A stretch of DNA of 64,000 nucleotides from Ampelocalamus luodianensis (GCA_036346255.1 CM070617.1:25657080-25721079); one strand, 5' to 3'; numbered from the stretch's first letter, positions 46,474 to 58,202 are shown. Numbers and translations: made by a program. Notes: generated by a model not told the origin, from the letters alone.

Positions 46474-49400
46474 CAATTTTTGGCTAATATAGCACGTTTT
46501 GAGAACGTATTTGCAGAAATAACCACGGTCGAACGGTATATGCAAATATAACACCGTTACCGCACGGCCGCCGTGCGACGGTCTCTCCCCGCCTACCATG
46601 CAGTCTTTGCTGCATGGTGACCATGCGGTAACCGTTTCTGCATGATGGCTGTGCGGCTGGCCACCGCTAGCCCCCACCGGCCCACCCGCGCCAAGCGGCG
46701 CCAAACAAACAAACAGTATAGGGTTTAGTTATTTAGGGTTTGTTGGTTGTACGAATTTTAAAATATAGTAAATGAGGTCAAAAAATTATAAAATTTTATT
46801 TAGAGCGTCTTGACACGGTGTACTTACTTGTGTAAATTTTCCAAAGTTTTATTCGTTCAGAATTTTTCTCGCTATTTCGTATAAATGTCATGTTTGTACG
46901 AATTTGTAAATGTAGAAAATGAGCTCCAAAAATTATAATTTTTATTTTTAAGGCTCCTCACACAGTGAACTTAATTGTGTAATATTTTGGAAATTTTATA
47001 TGTGCTTTGGTATTGTCTCAAAAATTTCAATTTTTAGGTTTCGAAAACTAAGGTTTTATGATTTCATGTAACTTGGAATGTATGGAAAAAGCTGCATTGA
47101 AACTCCATTGGAGATGTCGATATATAATATGGCGCAAGAGTACACACATAACAACCAAAATACGCGTACAAATATATCAAAACAAAATCGCATAACACGC
47201 GATACTATATGGCTCACTCGTCTGAGCCACTACTCTCTACCTACTACGGCTGCGTCCGCATGCGCGGCCTTATTTTGCGCCGAGCATGACCCATGGAATA
47301 CGTCCACCGGTCCGGAGAGCACGTGTCGGTTCGGAGGGGGTACGGAGACCGTTGACGCGAAGATGAACCAGTAGGCTAACTCTGGAGTAGAGTCTGGTAG
47401 GCGTACATGTTGTCGTGATGAGGCATGTCGACCTGGGGGACACCTCCAAAGAATTCATCCACGATGGAGTCCATAAAATCACTCCGGGGATACAATGCAT
47501 GCAACTCCGGTTGCGCAGATGAGCTCTGGCCTTGAACAAACGGTGGGGGCAGCGAACCTAGAGGAGCTCTGCCCTTGAATGTACGGTAGGACAACGAACC
47601 CGGACGAGCTCTGCCCTGCGTACACTCCAAACCTTGGCTGCCATTGTCCGTACCCTGGCGCTATATACTACTCCTGGCAGGAGCTAGGAGGCCCGTATCG
47701 TCGTCATCAGTCGATGTGAACTGGCCGTCACCCCCACAGCCAACCGAAGGCTGCAAGATGGAACGATGTTAGTACAACTAAACACTATGGACGTGGCGAG
47801 AACCTCGTACTCACGGATGTGCGGTGCGATGACCGAGGGGAGGCCATCAGGTACCGTGTGGATGATGTAGTGATTCATCCTAGCGGACCTACGGCGGGAG
47901 AACGACATGATGTTAGCGGAACGTAAGGCATGACCAAAAATTGAACGTAGATTTGTACATAACGACTTACCTCCGTGCCGACCTGACCCGCGGATGATCG
48001 ACGGGGAACGCTACAACGCCTGCAAGACTCGCTAGGCCGTGGTGACCTAGCGGTGAGCATGCCCCCCACTTGGTGCCCGATGCGGAGGACGTCGTCCGTC
48101 GAACGACCACAGCTCAAGTTCTTTATTATCTTCTTCATCTCCGCCGAGATGTGCTTCAAAAAAATTATATCCTGCCGGTGTTGTGTCTGGACACGCTAAG
48201 GCGGCCTCCGATGTGCTATGGACGTGTTGTGCCCGCTCCAACTGTAGTGACATACATAACAGGTTAATTAACGAAGAGTACAAATATCATCAATGATCAG
48301 ACCAGAAGTTGTAAGTGCCTTACGGCGTCGTCACGCAGCGAAGCACTGTGACGATCGAACGAGCGGCAGAGGCTCTGGTTGTGCGTCTCCTCTGTCACCG
48401 GCTCCGGGCGCTCCAGTGGAGGAATAGTGAGTCTTGCGTGTGTTTGTGGCACATACCACTCCATGTACGCACCGTACATCTTAGGGTCGTACGGACGGGG
48501 ATGCAAGACATCCAAGTGCGCCCTCTCCATCCATGTCGTAGTCCACTCGTGCTGGACCATGCGGCAGTCTTGAGTATGCCCACCATGCCTCGATAACCTG
48601 CATTTCCGGAAGGATTGGTGTTAGAAAAGAAGATGTAAGAACTGTAAGCATTACTCGGATAAAGTTTGACTCACAGGTGTACGGCTCGTGGAAGGGGCTT
48701 GCTGTCCGGGGGCATGACATATGCGCGAACACCAGGTGGCAGTTCGTTGTCCACAGCGGAACGTCCCAAATGCATTGCATGGATAATCCGTGTGGTGCTA
48801 ACGTGCGCACGAACTGTGGATACCATGGATTTCATATGATGTCGCTCTCGTGCAACGACTTGAAGTCGTTGTGGTACAACGAGTAACACCTCGTCGGTCT
48901 TTCACTGGCCCAGTGTAGATGGGCAGCAGTCCACTGTAAGCCCATGGTGGGCCCATCTATCTGGTCATGCGGAATAGGGTACGGGTGCACCGCTATCTCG
49001 ATGGTCGGTCGCCCAACAGGGAAGTGCTCCCAACTCCACAGCTGCAGGAGCACGTAGCAGACGGCCAAATTGGTACCAGCGGTGGCGCACCGCGATCCGT
49101 CACACAACCCCCGATATGTGGCGCAAAGAACAGCTGATCCCTAGTTGTACTGAGGCATCGGCCCAGCCCCCGCGTCAACCAAAGACTCGACAACGTGGAT
49201 GAAGCTGGGGTAGCAAAAATCGCCCTGTGTGGTTGGAAACATGACCCAACCAAAGAGCTGAAGAAGGTAAGCAACGAGGTGCGTCCTGACAACCTCGTTA
49301 GGTGCACCCAGCGGGCACTGACTGAAGTGCCTCAACCAAGTCCGGGGGACAACACATGCACGCTCCGGGAGAGGTAGGTCGAACCGCTGCTCCAACTCGG

Positions 49401-50776
49401 CCTTCCAGTCCGCACCCGGAGGGCCCGGAACAAGCGGCTCACCCTAGATCTGGAGACCGATCAAGAGCGAGATGTCTTGCAGGATAACCGTCATCTCACC
49501 CCACCAAAAGCGGAAGGTGTGCGTCTCGGACTTCCACCTGTCGACAAGTATCGATAGCAGGCTGGCATCTAGGGTGAACTAGCATCCGACAGAGACCAGC
49601 CTCGTAAGGGGCAACAAGCCCGTGTCCCAAAGGATCAGGATGTAGCGATCGTCCAGCTCCCAGTAATCCCTCCTCGCCCGAAGTAGCAAGGGTGAAGGGC
49701 CATCGGCGATCCACAGCTTGCACCGGTGGTTCTCATCGTAGAAATGTTCCAGAAGCTCCGGTAGAGACATGACTTGCAACACATGGAATAGAGGGAATAT
49801 TAGTGAGAAGGTGGCTAATGACCATAAAAGATCGTAAATTAAGCATGCTAGCTTTTTAATTGTAGAGTAGCTTTCCTGGGGTGATAAGCTAGCTTAATTA
49901 GATTATGCTCCTCTGTTCTTCGGTGAATGCATTTCTTATTATTTGATTTCTCTTTACGACCAAACTAACACTATAAATTAATGTACACTAATTTATTAAT
50001 TAATTACTACTAATTATTTCATAACTAATAAACATTGTAAATTAAAAAATACGACCAAACTACCTGTGAATGACGACGGTTAATAACGCTGAAATATCCC
50101 CAAAATATGATCGATAGAGCAAGAGAGCAAGCGAGCGACTGCGAAATGAAATAAACAAGTGAAAGAGTGAGCGAGTGACTACGAACTGAAATCGCGCTCG
50201 CTCGCTCTAATTTATAGTCACTGCTGGAGGGAATCCTTATTCCGCATGCGCTAATTAAGCCATGCATTTTGAGGAGACAAAGATTTGATGGATGAGACAA
50301 GTAGGTGACGGGGTGACAAGTGATTGATGCTTTCAGTGGAAAAAAGGGATGGAGGGTCTCATTCAGATGTTTGAGCAAATAACACATGACATGATTTTCT
50401 GTTGATTTTTTTTGTTCTTGCACAAATATGACATTTATACGAAAATAGCGAGAAAAATTCGAATAAATAAAATTATAGAAAATTTACACAAGCAAGTACA
50501 CGGTGTCAGAACGCTCTACAAAAAAATTCATAATTTATTAAACTCATTTCTTATATTTTAAAATTCTTACCAATTTTAGCCTAACCCTAATTAACCCTAA
50601 TCCTAACCTAATGGCTTGGTGACCGTGCGGCAACGGCCGAGGAGGCGGCACGTGGCGGCGGCTCGGCGTTGCCGCACGGTGACCATGCGATAACGGTGTC
50701 ACATTTACATATATTGCTTGGCTGTGGTTATTTCTACAAATACGTCGTCAAAACATGCTATATTAGCAAAAAAATC
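46474..50776 (-). mobile_element. Mutator-like element with long TIRs and a plant-mobile-domain gene
   Basis: The ends are inverted: the left begins CAATTTTTGGCTAATATAGC at 46474, and the right, read on the minus strand from 50776, begins GATTTTTTTGCTAATATAGC. Similarity continues through TTGCAGAAATAACCAC and ACCGTTA(C/T)CGCA. After a gap it resumes in the blocks 46741-46895 and 50405-50580, so the inverted repeats span about 400 bp. The flanking 9-mers ATGTCATCT (46465-46473) and ATGTTATCG (50777-50785) match at 7 of 9 positions, the size of a MULE target duplication. There is no transposase. The cargo is a decayed plant-mobile-domain gene on the minus strand. Confidence 0.82.
47875..49782 (-). 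pseudogene. Plant mobile domain (PMD) gene, broken
   Basis: From 49782 the minus strand keeps one frame for about 1.2 kb and matches the plant mobile domain found in transposon genes and in the host proteins MAIN and MAIL1. Visible pieces are LPELLEHFYDENHRCKLW, ELDDRYILILWDTGLLPL, GEMTVILQDISLLIGLQI, TWLRHFSQCPLGAPNEVV, HLVAYLLQLFGWVMFP and VPLWTTNCHLVF. Four in-frame stops interrupt it (49579-49581, 49444-49446, 49141-49143 and 48832-48834); two look like Trp codons changed to stops. A frameshift near 48560 moves the reading to the frame holding YDPKMYGAYMEWYVPQ. Further exon-like frames extend to 47875. It was probably a MULE passenger gene and cannot make the full protein now. Confidence 0.72.
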
Positions 50777-51106
50777 ATGTTATCGCGAGAAGTCAAGAAC
50801 CGTATACAGAAAAATTGTCTAGTGTTTTGATTCCTTCTTCAGATATTTACACTTCCATCGTCTTTACAGATTTCATGATTTGCCGTCGAAACCACACACT
50901 GACACACAGGAGGAGTCAGGACTCAACGGGACTTCCAAGTACCAAAAAAACTCAATTGGCCATATATGCATTTGGGGGCAACCATGAGCAGGATTTGCTC
51001 TCATGCCCACACACATCGATCGACTTCACCATCACAATTCATAACCCCAATCAAGGGGCAAAAAAAACTAAATTGACTAGTTTGAGCTAAATAAAGTAAT
51101 CGTCAT
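50777..51106. other. 3' region of the LURP-one-related gene
   Basis: The short interval between the MULE end and the LURP-one stop codon probably includes that gene's 3' untranslated region. A plus-strand frame at 50815-51090 has no recognisable domain. Confidence 0.4.
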
Positions 51107-51742
51107 TTACGAGGACCAGCTCCTCAAGAGAGACGGCCTCCCGAACATCTGGTCGAGCGCCACGACGACGGCCATGGCGAGCGACACGCCCACCCCGGGC
51201 TGCACCACCAGCCGGAACACGTCCGTGCCGACCGCCTCCTTGGGCCGGACCTCCGCCACCGCCCGCCTCTCGCCATCGTACACCACGCAGCACCGCCGCG
51301 CGTACGACCCCTCCACCTCGTACGACGACGACCCGGCGCCCGCCCCCGCTGCCGCGCACGGCGCCACGTGCGCCATCGACTTGCCGCGCCCGCCCCGCCT
51401 GACGGCGTACACGGGCCGCCGCTCCTCCTCGCCCGCGAACACGAGCCACTGCTCGCCCTGCAGGCTGAGCCTCTTGCGTCGGACGGTGAAGGCGGGGCGG
51501 CCGGCGGGGTCCATGAGGACGACCTCGTCCCCGGACTCGGACGCGTAGCTGTCGACGCGGTAGGCGAGGTTGCCCTTGGCGTCGAACACCGTGAACCCCT
51601 TGCAGTTGAACAGCAGCGACTTGCGCCACACCGTCAGCGTCGTCGCCTCATCCTCCCCCCGCCCGCCGCCTTCGCTGGCCGGCCCAGCTGCCGCCTCACC
51701 GGCGCCCGGCGCGGGCACCACGTCAGGATGAACCTTCGCCAT
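51107..51742 (-). CDS. LURP-one-related protein (DUF567), 211 aa
   Basis: A single uninterrupted frame starts at the ATG at 51742 with MAKVHPDVVPAP. It opens with an Ala/Gly-rich acidic leader, followed by the family core TLTVWRKSLLFNCKGFTVFD. Next come NLAYRVDSYASESGDEVVLMD and GRPAFTVRRKRLSLQGEQWLVF, and later SYEVEGSYARRCCVVYDGERRAVAEV and VFRLVVQPGVGVSLAMAVVVALDQMF. These are the strand blocks and carboxyl-terminal hydrophobic helix of the LURP-one/tubby-like barrel fold. Family members (e.g. Arabidopsis LURP1) are linked to basal defence, but their biochemical activity is unknown. An extra Ala/Gly stretch (about residues 130-140) lies within the core. The very high GC content is normal for a grass single-exon gene. 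Confidence 0.92.
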   Translation of the reverse strand: MAKVHPDVVPAPGAGEAAAGPASEGGGRGEDEATTLTVWRKSLLFNCKGFTVFDAKGNLAYRVDSYASESGDEVVLMDPAGRPAFTVRRKRLSLQGEQWLVFAGEEERRPVYAVRRGGRGKSMAHVAPCAAAGAGAGSSSYEVEGSYARRCCVVYDGERRAVAEVRPKEAVGTDVFRLVVQPGVGVSLAMAVVVALDQMFGRPSLLRSWSS

Positions 51743-51824
51743 GTGTATCGATCGATCAAGACCGAAGGAATTGGAGAATGGTTACGTACTCAGGTGGTTG
51801 CTGAGTAGCAAGTCAGGCAGGCTA

Positions 51825-51847
51825 GCTGAGCTGAGCTGAGCTGAGCT
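51825..51847. repeat. (GCTGA)n microsatellite in the LURP-one 5' leader
   Basis: About 4.5 copies of a GCTGA unit lie 80-105 bp upstream of the ATG, between the start codon and the TATA motif, so they are probably transcribed in the 5' untranslated leader. Confidence 0.85.
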
Positions 51848-51886
51848 AGGTATTGTTGGCTTTGAGAAGGGAAGTAGAGGTAGCCG

Positions 51887-51900
51887 GTGTATATATACAC
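51887..51900 (-). promoter_or_regulatory. Probable TATA box of the LURP-one-related gene
   Basis: GTGTATATATACAC is palindromic and lies 145-158 bp upstream of the ATG on the minus strand. Transcription would start near 51855-51865, giving a leader of about 115-120 bp. Confidence 0.6.
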
Positions 51901-53436
51901 GTCTCGTGTCGTGTCATGGACCGAAGAACTGTACACCTGCAAATTAAGGCAAACAAGACATGTTGCTCTGACGTGCGTGGGGGCAGGGGTGACATGGGGT
52001 GCTGCTTAACGACCCCTCTCCCTCCCTTAATAATGCTTTGCTTTCGATCGCCGCTTTTTTAACTAACTAAAAGCAAGAGCAACGGGTGCGTGCATGCACG
52101 TTTCAATAGTTATAGCCATCTAAGTAGGGCATAAGAAATCAAGAATGATGATACATGCATCAAGAGGTTTTTTTAGTGGAGTGGTACTAATTTTTCCATT
52201 AGCGCCAGAAACTAACCGTTCGATCGATCATATCCAGATCCCAGAGAAACAACCCAAACGTTTTGTGCATGCTGCATGTGGTAGATTAGATCGATCGGAG
52301 TCGTTTGTTATTTTTCAGTTTATCTTTCTTGGCTTGGGTGATATAATGCCATTACGCACCAAACGTAGACGCGTCACCGGTCCGATTAGGACGCTGGCTA
52401 TTCATTATTATTCGTGTGCCGCGTCAGAAAATTATATATGCTGGGCCCAGATTTGACACGCGGTAGGAGGCGAAGGTTTGGGTGGGGGTCGAAGAAGCTC
52501 GCGCTCTGGGGACGCTCCATCAGACAGCGAGTGGTACTAGTCGCTTGGTATGGTCGCCTAGAGTTTATTGCAGAGTAGGGATTCTATTCCTCTATTGCTG
52601 CAGTAACATTAACAACACGGTGATTATTAGGTTAATTAACGTAGGGAAACTAATGAGTGCGATTAACAAAGCATGGTGATGTTATCGTTAGTGATTAGCT
52701 TTTTTGTAAACAGATAACATCCGATTTCATTAAGGAAACCACAAAGTGCATTACATATGTCCTTACATGCAAAGAAAGATAAACCGGATGAGAGCTCAAC
52801 TGAGTTTTAACTTCATCAGAATCACTACCGAAATAGCGTTGTTCTTATTACCGCTACTTACTGATCTAGCCAACAAAACCACAAACATCACATTCAAGTT
52901 CGTCGAATAAAAAAAATCCTCTCCAAAATGCTACACCATCTTTAGTGATTAACTAGCTTAGCTAGTCATGACGAATGGACTGGTTAATGGCGAGTTATCT
53001 AGCTGCTAGTACCGAACATTTTTTTGGTTGCATCTGAGATGTCGTTGATCGATTCAGCTGTTAGCTTGCATCTAGCCCGGGCTGCTGATAAAAAACAAAG
53101 TCTGAGAGACAGAGACTAAGTTAAGAGCCATCTGCACGTTATTGATTGGTTGCCTTAGTTGGTGTTAAAACTAATCTAGGGTATATCGGAGAACGACTGG
53201 AAGTCCTTGTACGTGTGTGTTTATAATTTAACCAATCATTGAATATTCACGTCATTAGGGTGGTACTAGATGCAGGTATAAACAAGGCGAACTTACGTAC
53301 GCAAAACATGTTGAGTGCAACACATGGGGTTGAGGGATTGGTTCGGGGACTCGGTAGACTAGTAGTATTTGTTTGACAACTCATGAACTCAGAAATTGAA
53401 ACAAGATTAACTTAATTTTAACGGTTTTGCTAGTTT
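51901..53436. other. Intergenic, possible LINE tail near 52690-52960
   Basis: Near 52690 the sequence reads TTTTTTGTAAACAG and then CATCCGATTTCATTAAGGAAACC, a pattern I associate with antisense 3' ends of grass retroelements. No reverse-transcriptase frame is visible, so this is weak. The rest holds no supported gene. Confidence 0.25.
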
Positions 53437-53575
53437 TAAGTTGTCTGATTTTTTTAAGTTTAAATCACTTGTTGTGACCATTGGATTTGTGTAGAGATTG
53501 GTGTGTCAAATGATTGGATATTGATCCAATGGTCACAACAAGTGACTTAAACTTAAGAAAATTTCAAGCAACTTA
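53437..53575. mobile_element. Foldback MITE, 139 bp
   Basis: The two arms are inverted over about 50 bp. The left arm runs TAAGTTGTCTGATT... to CACTTGTTGTGACCATTGGAT (ending 53487). The right arm, on the minus strand from 53575, reads TAAGTTGCTTGAAA... to the same core. The loop is about 35-40 bp. A target duplication is not clear, so the superfamily is left open. Confidence 0.78.
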
Positions 53576-54801
53576 TGAATAGACAGTCCCTAATTTTAAT
53601 ATTCAATCGATAATCTCCGATCACAAAAGAATGTCGTTTTGGACAATCCCTAAAATACAACTTTGACTATTAATTTATATTGTAATAGATTTATAAAAAC
53701 TAATAAAATTATACTATTATTAAAGTTTTTAGATAAATCTATACTTATCATTTTCATGCGTTCAATATAAATATTGAAAAAAGACATCGATAGTTACAAT
53801 TTAGAAAATTTGACTACACATTCCCAAAACGATATTTATTGTGACAGGAGAGAGCGCGTGTATATCAAGAGGGTGTATCTCGTGCATTGTACCCCCTCAA
53901 CGCTCCCGTGCATCCCTCTAAGGCTCCATTTGAAACACGGATTTTTTTCAGTTTGATGTGGGAATTGAACTATTTCCTGTGAAAATTCCCGTAGTGCCCT
54001 AAACAAGGACTAAAAAAAGTTTCGAACGATGAAGAAGAGAACGAGGGATATACTGATATAATGGGAACACTGGACTAGTAGAATTCAAGAACACTAGTTC
54101 TTCTCTTTTCCCTGTCCCTCGCTGACCTGTATATCATTCTCGATCGGTGGGGCATCAGAGTTTTGCAGCAGTACGTGTCGATGAGCCATCCAACAAACGG
54201 GTGCGCGATCAGGCCTCCTCCGTTGGTAGGAGATGCTCCACGATTAAGATTGGCAACAGTACTGGCGGAGACCGGTGCCCATGGCACAATGATTTTGTCC
54301 ATAATTCTCGGCCTAATCAATCAATTTATCAATTTCTGAGAGCCGGCCGGATGATGTAGGGTGTGTTGGAAGAATCCAATCAATTGAACTATCGTTCATT
54401 TCAAGTCGAGGTTTGCTGCCAGTGCCAACGAAGGTTGGGAATCCAAGCTACAAGCAGTGCTAATAAATTAGTACTAGTATTGGGTACTAATAACATTTTT
54501 CTCTTTTTAATGATCTGTGGACTCCAGTTTTGCCTTAACAAAGGTCTTGCCAAACCTCAGCAATTTTGTATTTGAAAACAAATGTTTGTTCTAGTAGGAG
54601 TAGATGTTTAGTCTAATTTAAGTAGGCACACTTACCCACTAATCCAGTTTTTTTTTCAAGGACAAAGACAAGGATTAAAAGGCTGCCATGATTAAGAAAT
54701 ACATTACAAAATTAGCCCTTGCTCGCCATTATCGATACTGGCAGACCATTTGCTCGAGAAGTTCATCAGTGGCAACACTCCCTTTTAATCTTTAGATTTT
54801 A
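53576..54801. other. Intergenic, AT-rich
   Basis: Short frames at 54075-54575 show no domains. No repeat or RNA gene was recognised. Confidence 0.4.
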
Positions 54802-55392
54802 AAAAGAGTAAATTTCACCATGTAATTTTATCATAGTTTCAGTTTACACCACCCTTAATAAATATTTTCAGTTTGCACCGCACCGCCTCTTCTTACCATA
54901 TATTGCACTTTAAACGAGGTTAAGGATTTAACCGACTTCTTCGGTGCTTGCCGACAGTGAACGACGATATGGGAGGCGTCCGCGAGACACGGGATGGAGA
55001 GAGGGGGTAGATAGAGCTAGTAAATGGGACAAAAGCGGAGAAGAATAGATGGAGTATCGCCGGTGGTAGTCATAGCAACGGCGGCGATGGTAAAATGGCT
55101 CACTCTCTCTACTTTTTGGGTTGCTGCCACCTCGCCGGCCATACGTCGCTGCCGGTAAGCTCCCCGAACGCCTTCTATGTCCCCCTCTCGCTGACAGGAG
55201 GATATTCCCTTAGTGCAAGGTGAAACAAAAAGTAAGAAGATGTAGTGCAAAGTAAAACAAAAAGTAAGAAAATATGGTCAAATCGAAACAAAAAGTAAGA
55301 AGATGTGGTGAAAAGTGAAATTTTTTTGTTAATGATGATGTAACGTGAAACTATAATAAAATTAAATTTTCTGCAGTGAAATTTACTCTTTT
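54802..55392. mobile_element. Small inverted-repeat element, ~590 bp
   Basis: The left end reads AAAAGAGTAAATTTCACC, and the right end on the minus strand from 55392 reads AAAAGAGTAAATTTCACT. Similarity extends inward through AATTTTAT(C/T)ATAGTTTCA, so the inverted repeats are about 40-55 bp. The interior holds a 32-bp tandem repeat. There is no coding capacity. A clear target duplication was not found. Confidence 0.65.
55213..55320. repeat. 32-bp tandem repeat inside the small element
   Basis: Units start at 55213, 55245 and 55277, with a partial fourth. Each has the core AAACAAAAAGTAAGAA, with lengths of 32, 32 and 31 bp. Confidence 0.85.
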
Positions 55393-56430
55393 ATAAATAT
55401 ACCAAGGTAACACCTTTTTTGGATGCATGACTCGGTGCACGCATCACCCCACTAAGCTTTGGGCTCAATGCATTTGCATGCATCTGTTGCTAGATCTTGA
55501 AAACCAGTAAAACGACAGCTCCCCTAATAAACTCCAATGAATAATATAACCTGCAGGTAAGTTCGCAATCGCAAAACATGGCAAATGCAACTAATTATGG
55601 TTCCTGCACCCGAAAGACGTCGTCCCGGCGAGCCAGCATGTACACAGGTCCATGCTTAAGACACAATAATGATGGTCCAAACACCAGGAAGTCACTCTCA
55701 AATTAACCAGTCTCACGGAGGCGAGTAGGAGACAAGGGGATTAATACGCGCAACCTAATTGCACGATCGCAACTAAGCAGCCATCATAGTGTCTGCATGT
55801 CCCCATGGCCTAATCAAGTGCCACACCCAATCTTTCTCTAATTCCCCCTCTAATTGCCCTGAGAACCAGGCAGCATGCCCCCAACAGCACAATCTCCGCC
55901 CCGACACCGTCGCTCTCCGACAGATCGCCCCCCGGCCCCCTCGCGTTGCATGCCCCACCGCGCGCGCGTACATTGGACGCCTCGTCGTCGTCGATCGATC
56001 TCCCATCCGTTCTAGCTCGGCTGAGCGGCCGCGCGCACAGTGCGTCACATTGCCTTGTTCCCCTCTCGCTCGCGTCGCTAGGGGCTTAATTCGCTTGCGC
56101 TGCGTGCTGCGTGGATCACTGTGTAGTGCACTGTATGTACTGGTATTCCCGTGATCCCAAGGCACCGGCTGATCGATTGGCCTCGGTGGTGCGCTGCCCG
56201 TCACAACTTAGTGTTGGGTTGGCCCCAGGGCGCGGCGATCGGTCGATCGGAGACAGCCGAGACGTTGAAAAAAGCACAGGGGCGCCTGTGGGTGGGATCC
56301 ATGCGGAACAAGCCATGTGAAAGATAGACAATCATGCATGCGATACGAGAGCCAATGCATGGCATGGAGTTGGTGATGCAGGAAAGCTTTTGTATTAGTG
56401 CCACCGGATAGATGGATGGGATCATGGGAG
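55393..56430. other. Intergenic, no gene seen
   Basis: Frames on both strands between 55773 and 56425 overlap each other and lack recognisable domains. The 55900-56250 part is GC-rich but shows no splice-supported coding. Confidence 0.4.
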
Positions 56431-58202
56431 TGTTAATGGTATTTGTGATATTTTCTTATTGTTCTAGGGTTTAGTCTTGTGTCCGTTGTACTCTATATAT
56501 GTTGCCTATTGAGCATCATAAATACATACACAATATTATAACATAGTATCAGAGCAAGGTTAGGTTTAAAGTTTGTTGCCGCCGCCACCGCCGGCCGCCA
56601 CCCTCGAGCCCGTGTCGCTTCCAACCTAGCTAGCCTCCAACCGCTTCCACTGCCTGCTGCCCCGAGAGGAGCAATCTCCGCTCCCGGGGGCAGCCACTCC
56701 TTCCTCCTAGATCCGAACAGATCTGGCAGGATCCGTTCGCCGCGCCGCCATTGCCGTGGGGCCGCCAGCGGGCTCGAGGAAGATGGATCCGGCATCGACA
56801 GGTGGTCCCCCTCTACTTCGAGTGCTGCCCGCATTGTCGGGTGCTTCTTCGTCTTCAAGCCGACACCTACACCGCCCCTGAGCGTGTGTCTACCTCGGAT
56901 CCAGCTGCCCCGAGCTCCGTACATCGCCAGAGCCTCCCGAACTCCTCTACTTGAACTCCCGACCGCGCCGCCTCGGCTCCACTGCTCCCGGATCCGTGCC
57001 TCCGTCGCATGGCGGGCCTCCTCCTCGTCGACGCCACCTCGGGCTCGAGCTCCTCTGCCCCGAGCTCCGCTGTCGCCTCGAGCTACGCCACCCCTGGATC
57101 CACGCCGAGATTGGACCGCCGACGCCCCTGATCGAATCCCATGCCACCTCAGCTCACTACGCCGCCGCCGCACCCGGTCGCCTGCAGCCTCCGCTTGCCG
57201 CCGCCGCTCGGTTTCTCACGCGAGAAGGAGAGGAAGCTCTGCGCTGGAGCTTCTGCAAGAGGTCTTGTCTGGATCATGTGGGGAAGTTGGAGGAAGGAAG
57301 GGAGTGGGACTAGGGAGATGAGGTTGCTACTGGGAAACTTGAGCATGCAAATTGTTGTTCCACTTGGGTAGTGTATGGCCCTACTGGTGCTATCATGCTG
57401 CTAGTTATCATTGAGTTATTTTTTTTTCTTCGTGTCGTTTTCTTCTGTTGCGTTCATCCAAGTCAGTACCACTCTATCTTTGAGTTCGTCTAAACCATGC
57501 GAGTCCACAAATTCATTGTCAGTCAGCTGATTGCTTTGCTAGCCACAGTCTGTCCTCTTGGATCAAAAGTGATATTTTTCTTTCCCTTTTGCATGGTAGC
57601 AGCCGCCGCTCTTCTCCGTGAGTCATTGTAGATCGTAGAAGTCATTTATGATGCCGTCACTTCTCTCTGAGCCACCGCTCTGAGCTTCTAAGGCCGCCGC
57701 ACTTCTTCCGCGCCGCACCTCCGCCGCGCTTCTTGTGCACTGCGTTGCCACCGTCTTGGGCTTCGATCTGCGCCGCCATGCTTCTATCTATTCCTCTTCG
57801 GCTTGATTTGACAACTTTCTCTATTCATATCGGTTTCATCATCTTCTTTGTCATGTTGTTGAGGTCGACTTTGCTCCCGCTTGCCTCTACTTTCTCAGTC
57901 CCTGCATCTTGTGTTTTATGGGCTGTCGCACGACCTCGGATGTGAGGAGATCTTTTGATACTCGATATATCTTTCAAGAGATGCACGCAACGACGACATT
58001 ATCAAGATTCGGACTTTGATTTTTCCCTATTTTAGTATCAACTATTTTCAGATGCAATGCTATTGCATACGTCTTGCATTTGAGAGGGGTGTTAAGGGTA
58101 TTTGTAGTATTTCCTATTATTCCAGGGTTTAATATTATGTCTCTTGTACTCTATGTATATTGTCCATTAAATCTCATGAATATATACATAATATTTATAG
58201 CA
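56431..58202 (+). mobile_element. Miniature LTR retrotransposon with GC-rich cargo
   Basis: Two direct repeats of exactly 113 bp, TGTTAATGG...TATAACA (56431-56543) and TGTTAAGGG...TATAGCA (58090-58202), have TG...CA ends and a TATATAT motif. Immediately after the first is TAGTATCAGAGCAAGG, one base off the TGGTATCAGAGC initiator-tRNA primer-binding site. Immediately before the second is GAGAGGGG, a polypurine tract. These four parts in the right order define an LTR retrotransposon of TRIM-like LTR size. The 1.55-kb interior has no gag-pol. It is GC-rich at 56575-57300, with open Arg/Ser/Pro-rich frames on both strands, and T-rich later. The LTRs differ at many sites, so the insertion is old. 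The flanking 5-mers (GGGAG and AGAGG) do not match. Confidence 0.8.

Noticed and set aside
51087..51629. A second 180-residue minus-strand frame overlapping the LURP-one-related gene
   Set aside because: It is an Arg/Gly-rich shifted frame of the same GC-rich exon, and the LURP-one frame explains the region.
56493..57321. Open frames on both strands in the GC-rich interior of the miniature retrotransposon as genes
   Set aside because: They are Arg/Ser/Pro low-complexity on both strands, with no domain or splice support. They are kept as cargo of unknown origin.
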